Shown one piece after another: positions 1 through 9,073 of a stretch of DNA of 40,936 nucleotides. The first letter of the stretch is position 1; each line of letters starts with the position of its first letter. Origin of the DNA: Desulfurivibrionaceae bacterium. Lineage in GTDB: Bacteria; Desulfobacterota; Desulfobulbia; Desulfobulbales; VMSU01. The stretch covers positions 1-40,936 of the forward strand of contig JAQYVV010000026.1 in NCBI GenBank assembly GCA_030145275.1, written 5' to 3'. The translations under genes and the position numbers were made by a program. The notes beneath the pieces are model-generated. The model saw nothing but the letters and a program-made list of their open reading frames with translations. It was not told the origin of the DNA and searched no databases.

Positions 1-46
1 TTTTAGTTGTCAATACTTTTTTTCGACATCCTCTTTTTGCTGCTTG

Positions 47-67
47 GCGGGAACTGATGTTTCCCGC
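47..67. repeat. Small hairpin downstream of larB
   Basis: GCGGGAA (47-53) and TTCCCGC (61-67) form a perfect 7-bp stem with a 7-base loop beyond the larB stop codon. No T run follows it on the larB coding strand, so it is not a canonical intrinsic terminator. The word TGTCAATACTTTTT also occurs on both sides, near 7-20 and 104-117, as a short direct repeat. Confidence 0.4.
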
Positions 68-176
68 TGAAGAGGCCGACAATCTATATTAACTCACCTC
101 CCATGTCAATACTTTTTGTTAAGGTTTTTTTTGGCTTTTACTTTTGTTCGCATTAATCCCTATTTACGCATCTAAC

Positions 177-929
177 CTATTTTCTATTGATAGCCGCAGC
201 CATACAAGCAGCCCCAAAACCATTGTCAATATTTACAACCGCCACCCCAGGAGAACAACTATTTAACATCCCAAGCAGCGCCGCAATCCCACCTGCCCCA
301 GCCCCATAGCCTACACTTGTTGGTACCGCAACAACAGGACTTTCAATTAAACCTGCTACAACTGATGGTAATGCTCCTTCCATTCCCGCAACAACAATTA
401 CGACTGAAGAACTTTTAAGATCCTCTAAGCAAGAAAATAGTCTATGTATCCCAGCGACGCCTACATCATATTTTTTCTCCACCTCATGGCCAAGATACCT
501 TGCCGTCCAATATGCCTCTTCCGCAACAGCAATATCAGAAGTACCCGCCGTAAGCACCGTGATTTTCCCTCTACCGGCATCTTTTGAAACACATTGTTCG
601 TTGGCGCAAAGCAATCGCGCCTCAGCATGGTATTTTACCTGATTAAGTTTTTGACAAACAATCTCCGCTTTATCAGGATCAACCCGGGTAGCTAGTATAA
701 TAGAAGAGTGCTCCATCATCTTTTCTATTATCCCAATAATTTGTGCGGAGCTTTTATTTGCTCCAAAAATAACTTCCGGGATGCCTGTTCTTTTGCTCCG
801 ATGATGATCTAGGTGAGCGTAACCTAATAAAGACGGTGACAATTTATTGAAAGAGGCCAACGCATCTTCCACACTCAGCTGTTGCCCCCTCAACTTCTCA
901 AAAATCAGGGTTAATTGTTCTGTATCCAT
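177..929 (-). CDS. larB: LarB, nickel-pincer nucleotide cofactor biosynthesis protein
   Basis: LarB carboxylates and hydrolyses nicotinic acid adenine dinucleotide to pyridinium-3,5-biscarboxylate mononucleotide, the first step toward the nickel pincer cofactor of lactate racemase-type enzymes. The 250-residue product has the usual family length. Its C-terminal half is PurE-like, with visible signatures TAGTSDIAVAEEA, GMEGALPSVVAGL and a glycine-rich VPTSVGYGAGAGG stretch, and it ends in NIDNGFGAA. The ATG is preceded by GGAG four bases upstream. No larC, larE or larA is visible, so partners must lie outside the window. It is divergent from prmA across a 589-bp repeat-containing gap. Its nearness to hyp genes gives a loose nickel theme, but that is inference. 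Family assignment is secure. Confidence 0.93.
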   Translation of the reverse strand: MDTEQLTLIFEKLRGQQLSVEDALASFNKLSPSLLGYAHLDHHRSKRTGIPEVIFGANKSSAQIIGIIEKMMEHSSIILATRVDPDKAEIVCQKLNQVKYHAEARLLCANEQCVSKDAGRGKITVLTAGTSDIAVAEEAYWTARYLGHEVEKKYDVGVAGIHRLFSCLEDLKSSSVVIVVAGMEGALPSVVAGLIESPVVAVPTSVGYGAGAGGIAALLGMLNSCSPGVAVVNIDNGFGAACMAAAINRK

Positions 930-1518
930 GACTCCACGTTATCCTATTTTCCAAGGGACTTGTAATGAAATAAGCTTTGCAATATGCGCAGAATTTTCGT
1001 TCATATCCAAGTTGCATAGCAGAGCTATGTAACTATTTCTGCAACGCAGGATATGGGCGATAAGACAAGTAAGATTGTAAAGTTTATTTAGGCACAAGTC
1101 CTAAGTTACGGTTTTTTAAATTTACTTTATATGCCATTCCTCATAAGGGGACTATGCTCAGTGCCCCTGCAGGGTAATCAGTTCTGTCCCCCTTTGAGGG
1201 GAATAAGTGCCTTTACGAAATTTATTTCTTGTTAAAAAACAAAGGAAACCAACTTCTAAGGTAACTATTCAGCGAGAATTGCATAACATGGGTAATCTCC
1301 CAAGCGTAACTGTTCAGATGCGCCTTAGATGTGTTCGATCAGGCCGGTCAGCTATACATCAGTATGCTGGCCGGCCTGATCGGGCGCAGATGAGGTGAAG
1401 CTGAATAGTTACCTTCTAAGTTACTAACTTATTATATTGACATCTATCCAACCTGCTATAACAATGCTACATTTATTGGTCAAAACTATCAAATACAGGA
1501 ATCAAACAAGGTTATCAA
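930..1518. other. Gene-free gap between larB and prmA
   Basis: This 589-bp divergent gap holds no credible gene. It contains three palindromic stretches. One runs near 990-1050, with CATATCC matched by GGATATG. An imperfect C-rich/G-rich one lies near 1138-1202. Repeat A1 spans 1258-1415. Open frames here coincide with the palindromes and match no family I recognise. Promoters for both flanking genes must lie here, but I could not place them confidently. Confidence 0.6.
1258..1415. repeat. Nested inverted repeat, element A1
   Basis: The outer arms AAGGTAACTATTCAG (1258-1272) and CTGAATAGTTACCTT (1401-1415) are a perfect 15-bp inverted repeat. Inside them GATCAGGCCGGTCAGC (1337-1352) pairs with GCTGGCCGGCCTGATC (1366-1381) with one mismatch. 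The inner word TGTGTTCGATCAGGC recurs on the other strand in element A2 near 38829-38880. No transposase lies between the arms, so it looks like a non-autonomous or REP-like unit. Confidence 0.75.
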
Positions 1519-2448
1519 ATGCAACAAAACGATATTAACCATCGTCCGCCCAGGAGGTGGACAAAAATAATCCTAGAAGTTGCGGAGCCTCTTGCCGAAC
1601 TATCAGTATCTTTTATAGGCGACCTATCCGGAAGCGGAGTTGAATACAACAACTGCTATCACCCAGGCACAGAAAATAACATTAGTTCCATTACCGCTTA
1701 TCTTGAAGAAGACCAAAAATGCAGCGAGAAAATAGATGCCCTTGAACTATTTCTGGAAAATCTACATAAACAAAACCCACAGCATGCAAGGCCCAAATTT
1801 ACCACCGATCTTTTGATTGAGGAAGATTGGGGGAATAGCTGGAAGAAACACTTCAAGCCAATCCATGCGACAAATAGAATTGTCATAAAACCATCCTGGG
1901 AGGAGTCCCCCCCCAACAAAGGTGAGTTTGTTCTTGAAATAGACCCCGGCATGGCCTTTGGCACCGGTATGCACGCCAGCACCCAGTTATCACTTGAATT
2001 TATTGATGAACTGTTTCAAAATCATGCTTCAAAACTCTCGACAACTCTTGACGTTGGAACCGGCACAGGGATCTTGGGATTAGGCGCGGCCCTTCTTGGA
2101 TGTCCCCATGTGGTAGGAATCGACAATGATATTGATGCACGAATTGCTGCCGTTGAAAATATAAAGAAAAACGCTCTTGAGGAAAAAATGAGCGTCGTTG
2201 ACCAAGACCTCGGGAACATAACAGGGAAATTCGACCTGGTTATTGCAAATATTATCCACAATACCCTCATTGAGCTTGCCAAGCCTTTGACAGAAAAAAT
2301 AGCCGCCAATGGCTTTTTGATCTTAGCCGGGATTCTGTCTGGAAAGCAGGCAGAAAATATTATAAGAACATACTCTGCCATTGGCCTCAATCTTGTGGAA
2401 GAAAAGCAGAAAGAGGAATGGAGCGCTATCTGCCTGTCTAAAAGATAA
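1519..2448 (+). CDS. prmA: Ribosomal protein L11 methyltransferase PrmA
   Basis: PrmA trimethylates lysines and the N-terminus of ribosomal protein uL11 using S-adenosylmethionine. The 309-residue product has the normal length. A substrate-recognition domain covers roughly residues 1-100. A Rossmann methyltransferase domain follows, with motif I DVGTGTGILGLGA at about residue 178 and the family motif IANIIHN near residue 240. The linker signature DPGMAFGTGMHAST just before motif I is diagnostic. The ATG has a purine-rich ACAAGG about nine bases upstream. It is followed in the same direction by rsmE and dtd, so a translation-apparatus operon is likely. Confidence 0.95.
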   Translation: MQQNDINHRPPRRWTKIILEVAEPLAELSVSFIGDLSGSGVEYNNCYHPGTENNISSITAYLEEDQKCSEKIDALELFLENLHKQNPQHARPKFTTDLLIEEDWGNSWKKHFKPIHATNRIVIKPSWEESPPNKGEFVLEIDPGMAFGTGMHASTQLSLEFIDELFQNHASKLSTTLDVGTGTGILGLGAALLGCPHVVGIDNDIDARIAAVENIKKNALEEKMSVVDQDLGNITGKFDLVIANIIHNTLIELAKPLTEKIAANGFLILAGILSGKQAENIIRTYSAIGLNLVEEKQKEEWSAICLSKR

Positions 2449-2531
2449 ATTGTAAATGCTCGGTGGAAATGCACGTTTCGAAGTCTACGCTACCTACAGC
2501 CCACCTGAAGTTATGATAAACTAGGAAATCC

Positions 2532-3272
2532 ATGCGCCGATTTTATATTAACCCCGCAAATATATCGAGAGACAAAGCCGTCCTGGAAGGAGATGATGCC
2601 CGGCACCTGAAACAGGTGTTACGCATACAAACAGGCCAAATGGTCAGCCTATTCGATGGGGCCGGAACGATCTATAAAGCAGAGGTCGAAAAAATTTCAA
2701 AGTCCACGGTTGGCCTTATAATTTTTGAATCCCACAAAGAAACCGACACACCGCCCCATCTCCATATCGCCCAGTGCATTATAAAAAAAAAGAACATGGA
2801 GTTAATAATTCAGAAGAGTACTGAGCTTGGTGTTTACTCCTTTACCCCGATTATCTCCCAGAACTGCTCATTGACCTACAGACCATCAACTCAAGAATCC
2901 CGCTGGCAGAAAATCGCCTTCGAAGCCTGTAAACAATGCGGCCGGTCATATGTCCCCCCAATAGAGGCCCCGGTGAACATCTCTGATTTTTTGGCAGATT
3001 TGCACTATGACCAGAAGATAATCCTCTGGGAAAATGAGTCAAAAAACAGCCTGCAGCCATTTAGCAGCACAAACCCTCCAAATTCCCTACTGCTTCTCAT
3101 AGGCCCGGAAGGTGGGTTTACCCAGGAAGAAGTTTCACTGGCTCTGGCGGCTGGATTTACTTCCGCGAGCCTAGGCAATCTAACTTTACGAGCTGAAACT
3201 GCAGCAATTTCAGCCCTAGCCATAACCCAATATCTTCTCAACAGATCTAACCATGAGGCCAGCAAAAAATGA
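2532..3272 (+). CDS. rsmE: 16S rRNA (uracil-1498-N3)-methyltransferase RsmE
   Basis: RsmE methylates U1498 in helix 44 of 16S rRNA. The 246-residue protein shows an N-terminal PUA-like part (MRRFYINPANIS, DARHLKQVLR). A SPOUT-class trefoil-knot C-terminus follows, with the S-adenosylmethionine loop LLIGPEGGFTQEE and the family ending LGNLTLRAETAAISAL. Its stop overlaps the dtd start by four bases (ATGA), which indicates translational coupling. prmA lies 83 bp upstream on the same strand. Confidence 0.95.
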   Translation: MRRFYINPANISRDKAVLEGDDARHLKQVLRIQTGQMVSLFDGAGTIYKAEVEKISKSTVGLIIFESHKETDTPPHLHIAQCIIKKKNMELIIQKSTELGVYSFTPIISQNCSLTYRPSTQESRWQKIAFEACKQCGRSYVPPIEAPVNISDFLADLHYDQKIILWENESKNSLQPFSSTNPPNSLLLLIGPEGGFTQEEVSLALAAGFTSASLGNLTLRAETAAISALAITQYLLNRSNHEASKK

Positions 3273-3718
3273 GAGCCGTCGTCCAACTTGTTTCACAAGC
3301 CTCCGTCACAGTTGAGCAAGAGACAACCGGCGCAATTGCTGCCGGACTGGTTGTCCTCCTTGGCATAAGCCAAGATGACACGGAAAAAGATGCTCAGTAT
3401 CTTGTCGAAAAAATCGCCAATTTACGAATATTTCCAGACCAGGAACAGTTAATGAACAGATCAATTCTGGATGTTGCAGGAGAGATGCTCATAATCTCCC
3501 AATTCACCCTGTACGGCGACTGCAGAAAAGGTCGCCGCCCCTCTTATTCAAAAGCCGCCAGGCCTGAACAGGCTAAAGCTCTATACGATTTCTTCATCCA
3601 GAAAACTTCCCAACTCGGCATTAAAACTGCGACTGGTCGATTTCAAGCCATGATGAAGATCGCCCTAATCAATGATGGCCCGATCACCATCATGCTCGAT
3701 TCAAAAAAATCTTTCTAA
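3269..3718 (+). CDS. dtd: D-aminoacyl-tRNA deacylase
   Basis: Dtd removes D-amino acids, and glycine mis-charged on tRNA-Ala, from tRNA. At 149 residues it has the normal size. Both catalytic signatures are present: SQFTLYGDC (family SQFTL) near residue 78 and NDGPITIML (the NxGPxT cross-subunit motif) near residue 136. The ATG overlaps the rsmE stop by four bases. A 97-bp gap to hypB follows, with no clear terminator. Confidence 0.95.
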   Translation: MRAVVQLVSQASVTVEQETTGAIAAGLVVLLGISQDDTEKDAQYLVEKIANLRIFPDQEQLMNRSILDVAGEMLIISQFTLYGDCRKGRRPSYSKAARPEQAKALYDFFIQKTSQLGIKTATGRFQAMMKIALINDGPITIMLDSKKSF

Positions 3719-3815
3719 AAGATTGTTTTGACTATAAGAAAAGCATATACTCGGTCGTATTCATTTTTTCTCTTACTTTAAAATACATTTAACAACCCCA
3801 CAAACGAGGATTATT

Positions 3816-4463
3816 GTGAAAGTTTCCGTCGTAAAAAACATACTTGATGCCAACGATAGAATTGCTGCAGAAAACCGCCAACTCTTCGATCAAAACAACC
3901 TTTTTGTTTTGAATCTTATGAGCGGCCCTGGGGCCGGTAAAACAACACTTCTTGAACAGTTGGGCAAAACATTGGCCCAAGAAAAACGTATCGGTGTGAT
4001 TGAAGGGGACATTCAATCGACGATTGATGCGGAAAGGGTCGCAGCCACAGGAATTTCTGCCGTTCAAATTGAAACTGATGGAGCCTGCCATCTTGATGCA
4101 AACATGATCCGCTCTAGCCTGAACGACCTTGATCTCTCCAGCCTTGACTTGCTCATTGTTGAAAATGTCGGCAACCTTGTCTGTCCCGCAGAATTCAATA
4201 TCGGTGAAGATTGCAAAGTCATGATTTTGAGTGTCACAGAGGGGGATGATAAGCCCTTAAAATATCCCCTCATGTTTAAGGAATCCCGAGTCCTTTTAAT
4301 AAGCAAAGTGGACTTGCTTCCTCACCTGAGATGTGATGTAGAGAAAATAAAAAATGCTGCCCTTAGCATAAATCCGGGAATCACCATTTTTGAAATTTCA
4401 TCTTACACCGGCCAAGGCCTGAAAGAATGGCATCAATGGGTCCTCAAGCAGATAAAAAAATAA
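3816..4463 (+). CDS. hypB: Hydrogenase nickel-insertion GTPase HypB
   Basis: HypB is the GTPase that delivers nickel to the [NiFe]-hydrogenase large subunit together with HypA. The 215-residue product has a P-loop GPGAGKT near residue 37, IEGDIQSTIDAER with the switch region, GACHLDA supplying metal-site residues, and VENVGNLVCPAEF. It lacks both the N-terminal CxxCGC nickel motif of enteric HypB and a His-rich storage stretch, so it is the short form. Translation starts at GTG (3816) five bases after GAGGA. Its end overlaps hypF. No hypA lies beside it. Confidence 0.94.
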   Translation: MKVSVVKNILDANDRIAAENRQLFDQNNLFVLNLMSGPGAGKTTLLEQLGKTLAQEKRIGVIEGDIQSTIDAERVAATGISAVQIETDGACHLDANMIRSSLNDLDLSSLDLLIVENVGNLVCPAEFNIGEDCKVMILSVTEGDDKPLKYPLMFKESRVLLISKVDLLPHLRCDVEKIKNAALSINPGITIFEISSYTGQGLKEWHQWVLKQIKK

Positions 4464-6778
4464 ACCCAGCCTCTGGGCCACCCCTTTTTCTGAAAAAAAT
4501 ATCTGTTTCAGGAGTAGTCCAGGGTGTAGGCTTCCGACCATTTATTTTTCGCCTTGCCAAGCTTTCCTACCTGACCGGAATGGTGTGCAATACTGTTTCC
4601 GGTGTGTCTATTGAAGTGGAGGGGGAAGAGAATGCGCTTGAGTCCTTCGCCCAAAACATACTTTTCAAAAAACCGCCCAACGCTTCCATTTCCTCCCTGA
4701 ATATCACTTCTTTCGAACAGATACCCAGAAGAAAGCATTCAACCTTTACAATCCGTACAAGTTCTCAAACCGGCACCCGAACCGTGATGGTTCCTCCAGA
4801 CCTTGATCTCTGCGATGCCTGTCTGACTGAACTTTTCACTCCGGGAAACAGACGCTATCACTATCCATTCACCAACTGCACAAACTGCGGGCCCCGATAT
4901 ACCATCATTGAAAATCTCCCCTATGACCGTCCCGCAACGAGCATGAAATCATTTAAGCTCTGCGATGAATGCGCTGAGGAATACAAAACCCCCCTGGACA
5001 GACGATTCCACGCCCAACCAAATGCCTGTCCTGCCTGCGGCCCTGAGTTGTCCCTATCCGATAACAAGGGACGAATTCTTGCGGGAGATCCTCTTGCCAA
5101 CACACAAAACCTGCTGTCTCAGGGGAAAACAGTAGCCGTCAAAGGAATTGGCGGCTTCCACCTAGTTGTTGATGCAAAAAACGAAGAGGCAGTTGACAGA
5201 CTTCGAGAATCTAAACAACGCCCGGACAAACCTTTTGCCGTTATGGCAAAAGATCTGCAAACTGTTGAAGAATTTGCCGCCATCAGCCCCTTTGAAAAAA
5301 AACTTATCACCTCAACTGAAAAGCCCATCGTTCTTCTTGAAAAAAAGCTCCCATTTGCACTGCCGTCCAACATAGCACCCAATCAACGTTATATTGGAAT
5401 CATGCTCCCCTACTCCCCTCTCCATCATCTCCTATTCAACAGTGAGAATCTAACCTGTCTGGTCATGACATCCGGGAACATGAGTGAAGAGCCTATTATT
5501 GTGGACAACAACGAGGCCTATGAAAAATTAAACAAAGTTGCAGACCTTTTTCTCACCCACAACCGAGACATCCTGACCAGTAACGATGATTCAGTCGTAA
5601 AAGAGGTTGATGGCAAGCACCTTTTTATTAGGCGATCACGCTCATATGCCCCCGTTCCTCTGCATTTTTCTTTTGATGCAGGACACACCTTGGCTGTCGG
5701 TGGTTCGATGAAAAACACGATATGCCTAACAAGAGGAAGCCAATATTACCTCAGTCAACATATTGGAGACCTCAAACATTTTGAATCGATCCGACATTTT
5801 GAGTCAGTGATCAAACATCTTGGCGAAATGCTCCTGGTTACCCCGGATCTAATCGTCCATGACCTGCATCCAGATTACGCTTCAAGCCAATATGCCATGC
5901 AAACGGACATCCAAACAATTGGGGTCCAGCACCACCACGCCCACGCTGTTTCCTGCATGGTAGAAAATGAACTTAGTGGGCCTGTACTAGCCATAACCCT
6001 TGACGGAACAGGCTTAGGTACAGATGGAACTATTTGGGGTGGGGAAATCCTTATTGCGGAGCAATTAAAATTTACCCGCGCCGCTCACCTGAGCCAATTC
6101 AAATTGCCCGGAGGAGATGAGGCCGTCAAAAACCCCTGGCGCACTGCCATAAGCTGTCTGTATCAGATACTGGGAGAATCAGTATTTGCAAGCAGCCACC
6201 CAATTGTTAGGAGTCATAAAAAAGATATCGCCACCCTTGTCACGATGATTGAACGAGAGATAAATTCACCGCTGACTTCAAGCTGCGGCCGCCTATTCGA
6301 CAGTGTCTCCGCCTTAACAGGATTGAGACACTCTTGCACCTATGAAGGCCAAGCAGCTTTGGAGCTTGAAATGGCCATCTCCAACAGCGATGACTCACTA
6401 TATTCTTTTGATATAGTCCAGGGTAATAGGCCCATACTGCTCTCATGGGAACCCATGCTTTGCGACATATTGGCCGACCTTAACAAAAACATCTCTCCCG
6501 GATTGATCAGCAACCGTTTCCACAACACCCTTGCCGCAATCTTTTCTACAGCCTGCGGCAAGCTGAGAGAAACAGAAAAAATAAATTCAGTAGTCCTAAG
6601 CGGGGGAGTTTTTCAAAATGGCACCCTGTTAAAACGCCTTACCAGATCATTAACAGAACTGGAGTTTGAGGTTTATTCACACCACAAAGTCCCACCAAAC
6701 GATGGAGGCCTTTGCTTAGGACAGGCGGTAATAGGCCGCGCCATAGTTAGAGAAAACACTCTAAAAAAACGTCCCTAA
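4427..6778 (+). CDS. hypF: Carbamoyltransferase HypF
   Basis: HypF converts carbamoyl phosphate to a thiocarbamate on the HypE C-terminal cysteine, the source of hydrogenase cyanide ligands. The 783-residue protein has all domains in order. An acylphosphatase-like N-terminus (VSGVVQGVGFRPF) is followed by two zinc fingers (CDACLTEL...CTNCGP and CDECAEEY...CPACGP). Then comes a YrdC-like domain (VAVKGIGGFHL, SGNMSEEP) and a Kae1-like C-terminus (VQHHHAHA, LSGGVFQN). The first ATG overlaps hypB by 37 bp. The ATG at 4436 is an equal candidate, and there is no later usable start before the acylphosphatase domain. Tight coupling with hypB is clear. Confidence 0.95.
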   Translation: MASMGPQADKKINPASGPPLFLKKISVSGVVQGVGFRPFIFRLAKLSYLTGMVCNTVSGVSIEVEGEENALESFAQNILFKKPPNASISSLNITSFEQIPRRKHSTFTIRTSSQTGTRTVMVPPDLDLCDACLTELFTPGNRRYHYPFTNCTNCGPRYTIIENLPYDRPATSMKSFKLCDECAEEYKTPLDRRFHAQPNACPACGPELSLSDNKGRILAGDPLANTQNLLSQGKTVAVKGIGGFHLVVDAKNEEAVDRLRESKQRPDKPFAVMAKDLQTVEEFAAISPFEKKLITSTEKPIVLLEKKLPFALPSNIAPNQRYIGIMLPYSPLHHLLFNSENLTCLVMTSGNMSEEPIIVDNNEAYEKLNKVADLFLTHNRDILTSNDDSVVKEVDGKHLFIRRSRSYAPVPLHFSFDAGHTLAVGGSMKNTICLTRGSQYYLSQHIGDLKHFESIRHFESVIKHLGEMLLVTPDLIVHDLHPDYASSQYAMQTDIQTIGVQHHHAHAVSCMVENELSGPVLAITLDGTGLGTDGTIWGGEILIAEQLKFTRAAHLSQFKLPGGDEAVKNPWRTAISCLYQILGESVFASSHPIVRSHKKDIATLVTMIEREINSPLTSSCGRLFDSVSALTGLRHSCTYEGQAALELEMAISNSDDSLYSFDIVQGNRPILLSWEPMLCDILADLNKNISPGLISNRFHNTLAAIFSTACGKLRETEKINSVVLSGGVFQNGTLLKRLTRSLTELEFEVYSHHKVPPNDGGLCLGQAVIGRAIVRENTLKKRP

Positions 6779-6855
6779 ACAAAACTCTGGCTCGAAGCAT
6801 GGCCCCTTGGTATAGTTTCATTTTCCCTTCTCACAAAAATAAAAACGGGCAGTAT

Positions 6856-7938
6856 ATGGATTGGATAAACACCTTTAGGGATAGCAAAATAGCAATAAAT
6901 CTGGCTGAACAGCTAAACAACATGCAACCCAGACCAGCCAGAATAATGGAAGTCTGTGGTACCCATACAGTCTCAATTGCCCACAACGGTATTCGAGAAT
7001 TTATGCCGCCAGGAATAGTGCTCACCTCTGGGCCTGGATGTCCTGTCTGCGTCACCGACACAAGTGAAGTCGATCTCTTTATCGCTGCCGCAAAACGAAA
7101 AGATACGATTATCACGACATTTGGCGATCTGATTAAAGTCCCTGGCAGTTCGTCAACTCTCAAAAACGAAAAAACAAACGGAGCAGACATCAGAATTGTC
7201 TATTCCCCCCTCGATGCCGTTGAAATAGCACGACAAAACAGCAACAAAGAGATTGTTTTTCTTGGAATCGGCTTTGAAACAACCACCCCAACAGTAGCCG
7301 CAGCAATCATGCAGGCAGAAAAAACAGGGGTTAACAACTTCTCGGTTATTTCCGCTCACAAACTCATGCCCCCAGCTCTTGAGGCACTTGTGGCAGACGA
7401 TGAAGTCAAAATAGATGGTCTTCTCTGCCCGGGCCATGTTTCGATAATTATTGGCGCAAATGCCTACGAACCTCTTGTGGAAAAATATAATATTCCATGT
7501 GTAATCTCTGGGTTTGAAGCCGTCGACATACTGCACGGCATCATTATGCTGGTCGAACAAATTGAAAATAGCAGAGCAGAGATTGAGATTTCCTATGACC
7601 GTGCTGTTTATCAGCACGAAAATTCTACCGCTCTACACATTATGTACCAGGTTTTCACACCCGCAGTATCTATATGGCGAGGTCTCGGTGAAATTCCCTC
7701 AAGCGGCTTAGTTATAAAGGAAGAGTACAAAAAATATGACGCAGAGCACAAGCTGGGGCTGAAAAAAATAAAATCAAACAAAAGTTCCGGATGTCAATGC
7801 GGTGAGGTCCTTAAAGGGATAATCACTCCAAAGCAATGCAAATTATTTGACAGGGCCTGCCAACCAGAAAACCCCATCGGCCCATGCATGGTATCTTCGG
7901 AAGGCGCCTGCGCTGCCTTCTTCCGCTATGGCAGATAA
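6856..7938 (+). CDS. hypD: Hydrogenase Fe(CN)2CO assembly protein HypD
   Basis: HypD is the iron-sulfur scaffold on which the Fe(CN)2CO unit is built, normally with HypC. Signatures are MEVCGTHTVSIAHNGI, TSGPGCPVC, GIGFETTTPT and LCPGHVS. The C-terminal [4Fe-4S] region contains CQCGEVLKG, PKQCKLF, RACQP and GPCMVSSEGAC. I chose ATG 6856 (MDWINTF, 360 residues) because family members start close to this point. An upstream ATG at 6799 would add 19 residues unlike the family. hypC, usually between hypF and hypD or next to them, is absent from the 77-bp gap. hypD converges with the HD-GYP gene only 31 bp away. Confidence 0.94.
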   Translation: MDWINTFRDSKIAINLAEQLNNMQPRPARIMEVCGTHTVSIAHNGIREFMPPGIVLTSGPGCPVCVTDTSEVDLFIAAAKRKDTIITTFGDLIKVPGSSSTLKNEKTNGADIRIVYSPLDAVEIARQNSNKEIVFLGIGFETTTPTVAAAIMQAEKTGVNNFSVISAHKLMPPALEALVADDEVKIDGLLCPGHVSIIIGANAYEPLVEKYNIPCVISGFEAVDILHGIIMLVEQIENSRAEIEISYDRAVYQHENSTALHIMYQVFTPAVSIWRGLGEIPSSGLVIKEEYKKYDAEHKLGLKKIKSNKSSGCQCGEVLKGIITPKQCKLFDRACQPENPIGPCMVSSEGACAAFFRYGR

Positions 7939-7969
7939 ATGACCCCTATCTTTTATTAATTTGGGCCAT

Positions 7970-8974
7970 CTATGAGTCCAGCCTCTCAAGTACATTTATG
8001 CATTCTTTCTCTTTTCGCAGATAAGCATCCACCACTACAGGATCAAAATGGGCTCCTCTTTCCTCGACAATAATAGATTTCGCACGGTCATAGGAGAAGG
8101 CATCTTTATAGCAACGTTTAGAGGTCAGGGCATCAAACACGTCTGCAAGGGCCATTATTCGGGCCGAGACAGGTATTTCTTCCCCTTTCAACCCTTCAGG
8201 ATAACCGCCTCCGTCCCACCTTTCATGATGATACATTGCAATTTCAAAGGCTATCTTGAGATACGAGGCACCAGTTTTTTCATATACTTCTTTCAGGATA
8301 TCGCCGCCAACCTTTGCATGGGTTTTCATTTTTTCAAATTCGTCGCTGGTTAGACGTCCCGGCTTGTGCAGGATACTGTCAGGAATTCCAACCTTGCCAA
8401 TATCATGGAGCGGACTCACTTGAGAAATTTCTTCTGCAATATTTTTCCCGGCAACAAGTGATGGTGAAACTGCGGCAATATCAAGAGCAAGAATGCGGCA
8501 ATATGCAAGAACTCTTTCAAGATGTCCTCCTGTTTCTCCACTTCTGGAACCAGCCAGCTTCACCATTGTCATGATCAGTTCATCTTGACTTTCAAGCTTT
8601 AACAACCGCAAAGCCGATGACAAACGGAGATTCAGTTCATCTTGAAAAACAGGCTTTGTCAGAAAATCATCTGCCCCAAGAGACAATGCCTTTATAATTG
8701 ACTTTTTGTCTTCCAGTGCTGTTAGGACAATCACATAAGTGTATCTCGTTTCTTTTTTTCGCAGTTTTTTTATTAAATCAAAGCCATCCATTGTGGGCAT
8801 CATAAGGTCTGTAATGACCAATCGTATGCCTGGATCTTCCAAGCAGTGTTGCAGTCCATCTGCACCATTTACTGCCTCTACAACCTCATAGCCCTGTTTT
8901 TTCAGTTTTACGCTCAGCAAACGACGCTGAGTAGCTTCATCCTCAGCAATAAGAACTTTTCTATTTCCTTCCAT
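7970..8974 (-). CDS. Response regulator with HD-GYP c-di-GMP phosphodiesterase domain
   Basis: A receiver domain (residues 1-120) carries the phospho-acceptor Asp56 in VITDLMMP, the acidic EDE pair near the N-terminus and Lys107 in LTKP. The C-terminal HD-GYP domain has HD at 190-191 in SPLHDIGKVGIPD, H-H in AMYHHERWDGGGYP and the GYP triad at 257-259. Members hydrolyse cyclic di-GMP, so phosphorylation would tune its level in the cytosol. No partner histidine kinase is adjacent. The gene sits on the opposite strand between hypD and hypE and so interrupts the hydrogenase maturation block. Start ATG follows GGAAA. Confidence 0.93.
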   Translation of the reverse strand: MEGNRKVLIAEDEATQRRLLSVKLKKQGYEVVEAVNGADGLQHCLEDPGIRLVITDLMMPTMDGFDLIKKLRKKETRYTYVIVLTALEDKKSIIKALSLGADDFLTKPVFQDELNLRLSSALRLLKLESQDELIMTMVKLAGSRSGETGGHLERVLAYCRILALDIAAVSPSLVAGKNIAEEISQVSPLHDIGKVGIPDSILHKPGRLTSDEFEKMKTHAKVGGDILKEVYEKTGASYLKIAFEIAMYHHERWDGGGYPEGLKGEEIPVSARIMALADVFDALTSKRCYKDAFSYDRAKSIIVEERGAHFDPVVVDAYLRKEKECINVLERLDS

Positions 8975-9073
8975 ATATTTTCCAAAATTTGTTGATAGGT
9001 GTGCACTGAAACTTCTTTAGAATAAGATGTATTTATTGTAACTTGAAAAAAACTTAATGGGAATTTTTATAAC

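Noticed and set aside
1207..1398. 63-codon open frame between larB and prmA
   Set aside because: It runs through the arms of palindrome A1, has no ribosome site and matches no family.
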